From Bacillota bacterium (lineage in GTDB: Bacteria > Bacillota > Clostridia > Acetivibrionales > DSM-2933): DNA of 8,113 nucleotides. Made by a program: the position numbers and the translations under genes. The notes below the pieces were generated by a model, which did not search any database, had not been told where the DNA came from, and saw only the letters and a list, made by a program, of their open reading frames with translations. The stretch lies in assembly GCA_023441845.1 (NCBI GenBank), contig JAEZNF010000302.1, forward strand, positions 1 through 8,113, written 5' to 3'. Position 1 is the stretch's first letter; each line of letters opens with the position of its first letter. Below are positions 1 to 4,795 of the stretch, in pieces.

Positions 1-110
1 GCAGGGACCAATACCGGATTAAACATTTCAGTCATTGACATAAATTCCCATATTCCAAAAAACATTATTATTACAATCACCTTATATACATTTTTAAGCC
101 TTCCGATCAT
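1..110 (-). CDS. Second SsuC/TauC-type ABC transporter permease, N-terminal part (runs off the left edge)
   Basis: Only the first 36 codons are in the window. The protein begins MIGRLKNVYKVIVIIMFFGI and continues through WEFMSMTEMF into NPVLVPA. This is the usual start of a nitrate/sulfonate/taurine-family permease: a short basic head, a first membrane segment, then a W-E pair and an F/LVP motif. The upstream permease has the same arrangement (LVLWEIGPRL, then FVPAF), so the two are probably tandem paralogues forming the two membrane halves of one importer. The ATG at 110 is preceded by AGAAAGGAA at 116-124, a good ribosome binding site, and lies 15 nt after the stop of the upstream permease, so the two genes should be co-transcribed. 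The ATPase and substrate-binding protein are not in the window. The family call is fairly secure despite the short piece; the substrate is unknown. Confidence 0.75.
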   Translation of the reverse strand, partial: MIGRLKNVYKVIVIIMFFGIWEFMSMTEMFNPVLVP

Positions 111-125
111 TCAAATTCCTTTCTA

Positions 126-1097
126 TCACTGGAAATCACCAGTCCCCTTATAAAGGTCCAAATGATCATGTGATTCTATGCTTTTAGAGCGATAATCAGC
201 TTCTATTATCTGTTGAGTACCGAAACCAAGAATTACAACCATCATAAAAATAATGAATATAACCTCCGATGTATCAAATTTTTTATGTACTTTACCTTCT
301 GAATAAAAGTCTGCGGCTGTTTTCCAGAAAAAAAGTCTTTTATACACATATCCTAAAAACCACTTAATAAAAACTCCCAGAGCAATAATAAGAACCGCTG
401 CTGCATAAATCCAGACAACCCTGTTATTCATTCCTGCATTGTGTACAAGCCATCCTAATCCGGCACTGGTTCCAATCATTTCAGCTGCGACCACCATAAA
501 AAAGGAAATTTCAACCCCTGTACGAAGTCCCGTAAAAATCCACGGTCCTACTGAAGGCAGTAATATCCTGGTAAAACTTTGCAGCGGCGATATGTTTAGT
601 GCCCTGGCGGACTTCTCCAATAACGGATCTACTACCTTGATACCTGTTATAACATTAAACAAAACCGGCCATATGCAAGCCCAGGCTATCATTGAAACCT
701 TAGCCAATTCTCCCACTCCAAAGAATAAAATGAATATAGGGCCCAGTGTGAAAGGATTTACCTGGGAGAGGAGCCTCAGCATTGGGTTAAGTATTTCTAT
801 GAGAGAAGGATATCTTTTTGTAAGAATAAAGCCTGAAGGTATGGCAATGATACAAGCAGTAATAATACCTGTCAAAACCCTCCAAAGGCTTACCATTATG
901 TGCATTGTAAGCTCTCCGCCTGCCGTAAGCCTTATAAGTTCATTAACAACCGTTGAAAACGCCGGAACAAATTGTTTATCTGCCCAACCCAGCCTTGGGC
1001 CTATCTCCCAGAGAACAAGGAATATAATTACACCCGAGGATTTTATGAGAATGTCTTTAGCGGAACTTTTGGTTTTATTTGCTAAACTTTGTTTCAA
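126..1097 (-). CDS. ABC transporter permease, SsuC/TauC (nitrate/sulfonate/taurine) family, with C-terminal extension
   Basis: This is an inner-membrane permease of 323 residues. After a hydrophilic head, the first membrane segment lies at about 18-33 (ending LVLWEIG), with further hydrophobic segments across the core. The cytoplasmic EAA-type loop that docks the ATPase is visible at EKSARALNISPLQSF, preceded by GIKVVDP. The last core helix carries SAGLGWLVHNA, typical of this family. Usual members are about 250-280 residues; this one continues past YKRLFFWK with roughly 55 more residues, including another hydrophobic segment (FIIFMMVVILGF). The start is TTG at 1097, supported by GGGGGAGG nine nt upstream. 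The gene follows a leader with two possible terminators and a hairpin shared with the NifD-like operon, so expression is probably attenuated. Relatives import sulfonates, taurine, nitrate, thiamine precursors or bicarbonate; linkage here favours a sulfur compound, which is inference. Confidence 0.88.
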   Translation of the reverse strand: MKQSLANKTKSSAKDILIKSSGVIIFLVLWEIGPRLGWADKQFVPAFSTVVNELIRLTAGGELTMHIMVSLWRVLTGIITACIIAIPSGFILTKRYPSLIEILNPMLRLLSQVNPFTLGPIFILFFGVGELAKVSMIAWACIWPVLFNVITGIKVVDPLLEKSARALNISPLQSFTRILLPSVGPWIFTGLRTGVEISFFMVVAAEMIGTSAGLGWLVHNAGMNNRVVWIYAAAVLIIALGVFIKWFLGYVYKRLFFWKTAADFYSEGKVHKKFDTSEVIFIIFMMVVILGFGTQQIIEADYRSKSIESHDHLDLYKGTGDFQ

Positions 1098-1123
1098 GAT
1101 ATCAATCCTCCCCCAGAAATAAT

Positions 1124-1146
1124 AAAAGGCTCAGTGACATCGAGCC
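1124..1146 (-). terminator. Possible second intrinsic terminator in the permease leader
   Basis: On the minus strand GGCTC and GAGCC form a 5-bp stem around a 9-nt loop, followed by TTTTATTATTT. The stem is short and the U-tract is interrupted, so this is a weak terminator or simply a leader hairpin. It lies about 26 nt before the TTG start of the permease and just ahead of its ribosome binding site. Confidence 0.4.
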
Positions 1147-1185
1147 ACCTTGACTTTTGCCGGATTTCTATTCGAGAAATGGCAC

Positions 1186-1219
1186 AAAAAAAGCTTGAAC
1201 ATATGATAAATGCTCAAGC
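1186..1219 (-). terminator. Intrinsic terminator inside the leader of the permease operon
   Basis: Read on the minus strand, GCTTGAGCA pairs with TGTTCAAGC (9 bp including one G-U) around a 9-nt loop, followed directly by seven T residues. This is a clear rho-independent terminator. It lies downstream of a possible promoter at 1264-1269 and upstream of the permease, so it can act as an attenuator. It would also end any transcript coming from the NifK-like gene or the flavoprotein remnant. The 5' arm begins inside the AGAGGCT sequence shared with the NifD-like leader. Confidence 0.8.
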
Positions 1220-1244
1220 CTCTAGATCTCCAGTCAACTCATCC
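1217..1244 (-). promoter_or_regulatory. Shared leader RNA element, copy 1 (before the permease operon)
   Basis: On the minus strand a 21-nt hairpin (1224-1244) has arms GGAT and ATCT and a loop that contains TGACTG, followed by AGAGGCT, whose last three bases enter the terminator at 1193-1219. The same layout occurs at 4314-4341 before the NifD-like gene, with TGACTG and TAGAGGCT separated by exactly six nt in both. The stem bases differ but keep their pairing (GAT/ATC here, TTT/AAA there, each with an outer G-U). It does not match the S-box, T-box or other riboswitch patterns I know. A ligand- or protein-responsive attenuator is the likeliest role; this is inference. Confidence 0.6.
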
Positions 1245-1246
1245 GC

Positions 1247-1269
1247 AATAATATCTTAGTATTATTATA
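1247..1269 (-). promoter_or_regulatory. Possible promoter for the permease operon, overlapped by an inverted repeat
   Basis: TATAAT (1264-1269, minus strand) is a perfect -10 box, but I see no good -35 hexamer at 16-18 bp. Overlapping it at 1247-1266 is a dyad, AATAATA, six nt, TATTATT, which would cover the -10 box and the start point near 1257. That position suits a repressor operator for a promoter that may need help to fire. AT-rich dyads arise easily by chance, so confidence is modest. Confidence 0.42.
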
Positions 1270-1390
1270 TGTTTTGTTGATATATATTACCTGATACAGC
1301 TATACCGAACGGCCGTACCCTAGGCTTATCACCATCAACCGTTGCTAAATAAAACGTTCCCGCATCTGAAAGAAATTTAACCTCACTCAT
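1265..1390 (-). pseudogene. Truncated pyridoxamine 5'-phosphate oxidase-like flavoprotein (N-terminal remnant)
   Basis: A reading frame of 41 codons starts at ATG 1390, ten nt after a strong GGAGG (1401-1405), and stops at TAA 1265-1267. The peptide has FLSDAGTFYLATVDGDKPRV followed by RPFG, which closely resembles the first strands of small FMN-binding split-barrel proteins of the PPOX family (usually about 130-150 residues, opening with a TFYLATVDGDxPRVRPFG-like segment). After the sequence VSGNIYQQNI the frame stops and the rest of the barrel, with most FMN contacts, is missing. No continuation is obvious in the other frames before the terminator. The break falls where the leader of the permease operon begins, so a deletion or rearrangement joined the two. 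It still has a promoter and ribosome binding site, so it may be transcribed and translated, but an enzyme function is very unlikely. Confidence 0.7.
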
Positions 1391-1428
1391 AATCACTTAA
1401 CCTCCTGAATATTTTTTGTTTATTTGTA

Positions 1429-1461
1429 ATTATACAACCAGTTCCTCAAGTTTCAAACTTG
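1429..1461 (-). promoter_or_regulatory. Probable promoter of the flavoprotein remnant, with a palindrome over its -35 box
   Basis: On the minus strand TTGAAA (1451-1456), 16 bp, TATAAT (1429-1434) makes a near-consensus sigma-A promoter, about 40 nt before the ATG at 1390. A perfect palindrome with 7-nt arms (CAAGTTT, one base, AAACTTG; 1447-1461) covers the -35 box and could be an operator. No T-tract follows it on the minus strand, so it is not a terminator for the NifK-like gene. Confidence 0.5.
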
Positions 1462-1468
1462 TTTTCTC

Positions 1469-2800
1469 TCAATATTCCCTTTGCCTTGAAAGGGCCTTCG
1501 AATAAATGTCTTCAACAAGATTTAATCCGCCTCTGTAACCGACAAATGTCTTATTTAAAATCAGTCTGTCTATTACAGGCAATCCTACACTCACAAGAAA
1601 TCCTCCGATTTCTCCTGCCAGATCTACCTCCCATGAACTTCCCAATATCAAGGGGTTATCTACACCTGGGCTCCTCAATATATCCTCGTTTATAAATCCT
1701 CCATCCTGAGAAAAAACAACTTCGGCAGAGATACCGGGCGCCAGATCCTTAAAATATCCTTTGATTACATCCTTATATTCATCAGGAACATCCTCAGTTA
1801 TATATTGACCTAATGGAAAAAATCCCATATCATTTACCAAAAATCTTGCAATTCCGAGAGCGTAATTGGAATCTATAATGCTGTAAAACTTCTTAGGGAG
1901 GTTTATCTGAAACTCGGTCAAAAGATCTACCGACCGGAGCAGATAATGATAAAACTCTGCTTCTTTTTTTTCGATGACATTTTCCAAAAGATTTTGATCT
2001 AACTTGGCAAACTCTCCGACAGCTCTAAGAAATTTGGATGTCTCAACACCGCCAATTGGCAAAACAGGATAATGAAGATATGGAGTGCCGAATTTTTCCT
2101 CCAGAAGCTTCACTGTATTAAGACCTACATGCGGCGACACCAAAAGATTAAACTCTGCTTTTGGTATTTCTTCAAAGGCCTTTATTCCTCCACTGTTAAA
2201 ACCAAAAAGAATATTTGCCCTAAGTCCCAGGTATGACAAAAGCTTTTTCAGCTCATTCAGGTCTCCCTCCCAAAAGGGGTCATGCCTTGGAACGCTTGCA
2301 AATACATTTACAAGACCTTTTTCTTTTTCCTCTGAAGGCTTTAGATGCTGTTCTATTATTGCCTGCAAAATAAGCTCATGCCCTTTGTATGAATCGCCTT
2401 TAAAGCCTGCTGTTTCTGCATACACGATAGGCACTCCCCTGCTTCTGAAATTACTGACTACATTTCCGACATCATCACCAATTATTTCAGAGGTACAGCT
2501 GGTAAGCACCACAAAAAAGTCGCCATCCATAACCTTCAAGGCTCCTTCAATAAGGTTATGCAATTTATCCGTGCCTCCGAAAACCACATCCTTTTCAATC
2601 AAATTGCTGGAGGGAACTGCATCAGAACCTGCATAACCGGCGCCCTGATATCCTCCTGCCTGTGACATTCCTCTGTAAAGCTTTGAGCCGCAGCCCGGAC
2701 CTGCATGCAGTATGGGGATTGCCCGCTCAATTGCTATTACTGTCTGGTGTGCACCTAAAGCACACGTATGTCTTGGTTCCTGTATTATTTCATTCATCAT
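1469..2800 (-). CDS. Nitrogenase-like component 1, beta (NifK-type) subunit
   Basis: This 443-residue protein belongs to the NifD/NifK superfamily of iron-sulfur reductases. Three cysteines match the P-cluster ligands of NifK: C13 in TCALGAH, C37 in HAGPGCGSK and C102 in TSCTSEIIGDDV. NifN, the scaffold relative, usually keeps fewer of these, so this looks like the beta half of a catalytic reductase. The middle has EKDVVFGGTDKL, also typical. It lacks the roughly 55-residue N-terminal arm of true NifK. The first ATG overlaps the upstream NifD-like gene by 11 nt, and its ribosome binding site (GGGGGAGAT) is made of that gene's last codons, so translation is probably coupled and yields equal amounts. 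A second ATG follows immediately. The partner is the NifD-like protein; electrons would come from a NifH-like ATPase not seen here. The substrate is not evident; the family call is firm. Confidence 0.9.
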   Translation of the reverse strand: MMNEIIQEPRHTCALGAHQTVIAIERAIPILHAGPGCGSKLYRGMSQAGGYQGAGYAGSDAVPSSNLIEKDVVFGGTDKLHNLIEGALKVMDGDFFVVLTSCTSEIIGDDVGNVVSNFRSRGVPIVYAETAGFKGDSYKGHELILQAIIEQHLKPSEEKEKGLVNVFASVPRHDPFWEGDLNELKKLLSYLGLRANILFGFNSGGIKAFEEIPKAEFNLLVSPHVGLNTVKLLEEKFGTPYLHYPVLPIGGVETSKFLRAVGEFAKLDQNLLENVIEKKEAEFYHYLLRSVDLLTEFQINLPKKFYSIIDSNYALGIARFLVNDMGFFPLGQYITEDVPDEYKDVIKGYFKDLAPGISAEVVFSQDGGFINEDILRSPGVDNPLILGSSWEVDLAGEIGGFLVSVGLPVIDRLILNKTFVGYRGGLNLVEDIYSKALSRQREY

Positions 2801-4256
2801 TATCTCCCCCTAAAAAAGCGAATGTATCCTGCTCAAACCACCAATCTGTGTAAGGAAGCTTGCTGTGCCTGGATATATTTTTTATAAATGCCGGATTTTT
2901 AAGTGTGGACCATATCAACTCTCCATATCTTATAAGGCCGTCATAAAGCATCTCAGAAGGCTCAATAACTGATAAAAATGATGGTATGCCAAGCTTTGCA
3001 GACCAGACTGTTGCCATATGCCTTGATATAAAGATATCCGGTTTTAATTTATTTAATGCACTTACAACCTCATATGACTGCTTATTGCATACCCCAAGCT
3101 TAAAATTCCCCAAATGCTCAACATTGAATTTTAAAACATCAAGCCTTTCGTCATCATTATCAAACCTCTGGTCATGATGCCATATATGTGCACCCAGAAC
3201 CTTTATTCCCAGATCATTTAAAAGTGCCATTATACTGTACCCTATTGGTCCGCCGGCTCCTATAAAGGCTGTCTTTCCGGACAAGTCCCTTCTTAGCTCT
3301 TCAAGACGCGGAGCTATTTTTTCCTTTTCTTTGGCAATTACCCTTTCAACTTCCTTTTCCTTGTTGAAAACCCTTCCTATCTCACGAAGATATTCATCGG
3401 TTGCTTTTATTCCAAACGGCGCCGGTGACTTTATCTCATGTACTCCGTAATATTCCTCCAGGCCTGCTGCAAGATAAGAACCCAGCGTTTCACAATATTG
3501 AACGGTAGCAGCCGCCTCCGATATGTACTCTAGCTGCTCTATAGTGGAAAAAGGTACAATATGGTTTGCCCGTAAGCCCAATTGCTCAAAAATGCTTTCA
3601 TAATGGTATCTATGGGTAAAGCTGATGACATTAATAAGATCATTCTGCTTTTTCCACGGAGGCTTTACTATTTTACGCAGAATACTGTGATTTGCCGAAT
3701 CAAAACCCGTCGCCCATATGTTGGTTCTAAACCCCTCACAAATTGTAGCTACTATGGGTATCCCCAATTCCTCCTCAAGCTCATCACAAATACCCTCAAC
3801 ATCATCACCAATGATAGCAGATGTGCAGGTTGTAGTGACAAAAATTGCTTTTGGAGAAAATCTTCTGTATGCTTCTCTTATTCCTCTTGCAAGCTTTTCT
3901 CCACCGCCATAAATTGTGTCCTTTTCACTTAAATTTGTATTTATGTATTTTACATTGTGTACTCTAAGCCCCAATCTTCTATTACCTGTTCTGAAATTGG
4001 CATTTCTAAAAGGTATATCTCCGCTGCATCCTGCAGGACCATGCTCTACTACTGCCGCATCCTGAAGCTGAAGAAGTAAATTCATCACCTGGTCAGCACT
4101 GCAGGATCCGCATTGCGTAAATGTCCGTTCTCGATTTTTGATACAGCCTTCCCTGGACTTTCTAAGTAAATCCAAAGCATCCCCATCATATCCGGTGAGG
4201 GTTCCAAGCCTTTGCTCCCTTAACGGAACAGCCGGTACATCTAAGTTTATAGCCAT
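2790..4256 (-). CDS. Nitrogenase-like component 1, alpha (NifD-type) subunit with altered active site
   Basis: This is a NifD-superfamily protein of 488 residues from the ATG at 4256. That start lies 8 nt after GGAGG; an in-frame ATG at 4262 is only 2 nt away and less likely. P-cluster ligands are C49 or C52 (TQCGSCSADQ), C77 (EHGPAGCSGD) and C144 (TTTCTSAIIGDDVE). C255 (VQYCETLGSYL) lines up with NifD Cys275, the cofactor ligand. Segment CEGFRTNIWATGFDSAN aligns without gaps to NifD CEGFRGVSQSLGHHIAN, placing Trp181 at Gln191 and Phe185 at His195. The GIP segment near 423 is followed by SFLSVIEPSEMLYDG with no histidine where NifD has His442. GAGGPIGY replaces the Arg359 motif GGLRPRH. It therefore resembles a nitrogenase-family reductase for another substrate, such as the methylthio-alkane reductase group; exact subgroup unproven. 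Confidence 0.9.
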   Translation of the reverse strand: MAINLDVPAVPLREQRLGTLTGYDGDALDLLRKSREGCIKNRERTFTQCGSCSADQVMNLLLQLQDAAVVEHGPAGCSGDIPFRNANFRTGNRRLGLRVHNVKYINTNLSEKDTIYGGGEKLARGIREAYRRFSPKAIFVTTTCTSAIIGDDVEGICDELEEELGIPIVATICEGFRTNIWATGFDSANHSILRKIVKPPWKKQNDLINVISFTHRYHYESIFEQLGLRANHIVPFSTIEQLEYISEAAATVQYCETLGSYLAAGLEEYYGVHEIKSPAPFGIKATDEYLREIGRVFNKEKEVERVIAKEKEKIAPRLEELRRDLSGKTAFIGAGGPIGYSIMALLNDLGIKVLGAHIWHHDQRFDNDDERLDVLKFNVEHLGNFKLGVCNKQSYEVVSALNKLKPDIFISRHMATVWSAKLGIPSFLSVIEPSEMLYDGLIRYGELIWSTLKNPAFIKNISRHSKLPYTDWWFEQDTFAFLGGDNDE

Positions 4257-4289
4257 ATACATTACCTCCGTTTTGATATTAAACCAAAT

Positions 4290-4317
4290 AAAAAAGACCG
4301 GATAAATTTATCCAGCC
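4290..4317 (-). terminator. Intrinsic terminator in the leader of the NifD-like operon (attenuator)
   Basis: On the minus strand GGCTGGATAA and TTATCCGGTC form a stem of about 9 pairs, two of them G-U, with a tiny AT-rich loop, followed by six T residues. It lies between the promoter at 4373-4401 and the start codon at 4256, about 70 nt after the expected transcription start. Its only evident role is to stop transcription before the gene, that is, attenuation. The first GGCT of the stem is also the end of the shared AGAGGCT motif. Confidence 0.75.
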
Positions 4318-4341
4318 TCTATTTCCACAGTCAGTTGAAAC
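4314..4341 (-). promoter_or_regulatory. Shared leader RNA element, copy 2 (before the NifD-like operon)
   Basis: On the minus strand a 21-nt hairpin (4321-4341) has arms GTTT and AAAT (extendable by an inner C-G), with TGACTG in its loop at the same position as in copy 1, then AGAGGCT leading into the terminator. Between the two copies TGACTG and TAGAGGCT are identical and equally spaced, and the stems differ while still pairing. It lies about 25-45 nt into the predicted transcript. The natural reading is a cis-acting sensor or protein-binding site that controls readthrough of the next terminator. Confidence 0.6.
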
Positions 4342-4372
4342 TTATTACAAGTATACCTATTTGATTAGTAAT

Positions 4373-4401
4373 ATTATAATACAGTTATCATTTAATGTCA
4401 A
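4373..4401 (-). promoter_or_regulatory. Consensus sigma-A promoter of the NifD/NifK-like operon
   Basis: On the minus strand TTGACA (4396-4401), 17 bp and TATAAT (4373-4378) form a perfect vegetative promoter. Transcription should start near 4366, giving a leader of about 110 nt. A sequence this strong suggests that control comes after initiation (the leader terminator) or from a repressor. I see no -24/-12 (sigma-54) signature, unlike many proteobacterial nif promoters. Confidence 0.8.
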
Positions 4402-4620
4402 TTATTAAAGTTTATAACATTATAAGATTCTTCTTGTTCATAACTTCTGCACAACTTCTTCATATTTCTCACAAAATGTTTGACAAACGGGCTAACAAAG
4501 CACATACTCTATTTAGCCAATAGTAATACTTGTGATTGGCTGTAAATAAGCTCCTATCAGGTTAACCAATATAGTTGGAGACCTTTATATATTTTTCCTT
4601 TCATATAAGTTAATATTATT
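4402..4620. other. AT-rich intergenic stretch between the two operons, no gene seen
   Basis: No convincing reading frame with a ribosome binding site is present on either strand. The stretch holds an inverted repeat at 4515-4541 (AGCCAAT, 13 nt, ATTGGCT) and a small palindrome, GTTTGACAAAC, at 4478-4488. Both lie upstream of the -35 box of the NifD-like operon, where an activator or repressor could bind. The remainder, up to the terminator at 4621-4650, shows nothing further. Confidence 0.5.
4515..4541. repeat. Inverted repeat upstream of the NifD-like promoter
   Basis: Perfect 7-nt arms, AGCCAAT (4515-4521) and ATTGGCT (4535-4541), are separated by 13 nt. The repeat ends about 115 bp upstream of the -35 box. 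No T-tract follows it on either strand, so a terminator is unlikely; a distal regulator site is possible but unproven. Confidence 0.4.
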
Positions 4621-4650
4621 AAAGATTCAACCCTGGCTTGAATCTTTTTT
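4621..4650. terminator. Bidirectional hairpin terminator after the transporter-nifB operon
   Basis: AAAGATTCAA (4621-4630) pairs with TTGAATCTTT (4638-4647) around a 7-nt loop. On the plus strand six T residues cover the 3' flank; on the minus strand the stem ends in TTTAATAATATT. With nifB stopping at 4796 on the minus strand and no plus-strand gene nearby, it most likely ends the nifB transcript and isolates it from the NifD-like operon. Confidence 0.65.
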
Positions 4651-4795
4651 ATGCCATATGGTCCACCGCTAACACTCCATTTCCCAAACATATACAACAT
4701 TATACCGATACCAAATGCGTCAAAAAACGGAACCATACTATCTTAGCCCCACTTTTTGAAGTATTTATATAATTTTTGAGGAGTTTTATAAGTAA

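Noticed and set aside
439..1122. Plus-strand frame of 227 codons opposite the permease
   Set aside because: It is antisense to a well-supported membrane protein, has no family features, and mirrors codon bias from the opposite strand.
1098..1257. S-box (SAM-I) riboswitch or T-box before the permease
   Set aside because: Neither the conserved S-box core nor the T-box GGAACC-type sequence is present; the NifD-like leader lacks them too.
1447..1461. Terminator after the NifK-like gene
   Set aside because: The palindrome CAAGTTT-G-AAACTTG is not followed by a T-tract on the minus strand; it coincides with a -35 box instead.
2085..2636. Plus-strand frame of 183 codons opposite the NifK-like gene
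   Set aside because: It is antisense to conserved cysteine-containing sequence, and its low-complexity Ser/Pro/Thr-rich translation is typical of a shadow frame.
1469..4256. Assignment of the pair as NifE and NifN
   Set aside because: All three NifK-type P-cluster cysteines are present in the beta subunit, which is not usual for NifN, and the order and neighbours do not match a nif cluster. It cannot be fully excluded without a tree.
4402..4620. GlnR/TnrA nitrogen-control site (TGTNA-N7-TNACA)
   Set aside because: The nearest candidates, such as TGTTA-N7-TGTCA around 4482-4498, miss key bases of the second half-site.
4557..4736. Minus-strand frame of 59 codons (begins MVPFFDAFGIGIMLYMFGKW) in the gap after nifB
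   Set aside because: It has no clear ribosome binding site, runs straight through the terminator hairpin at 4621-4650, and matches no family I recognise.
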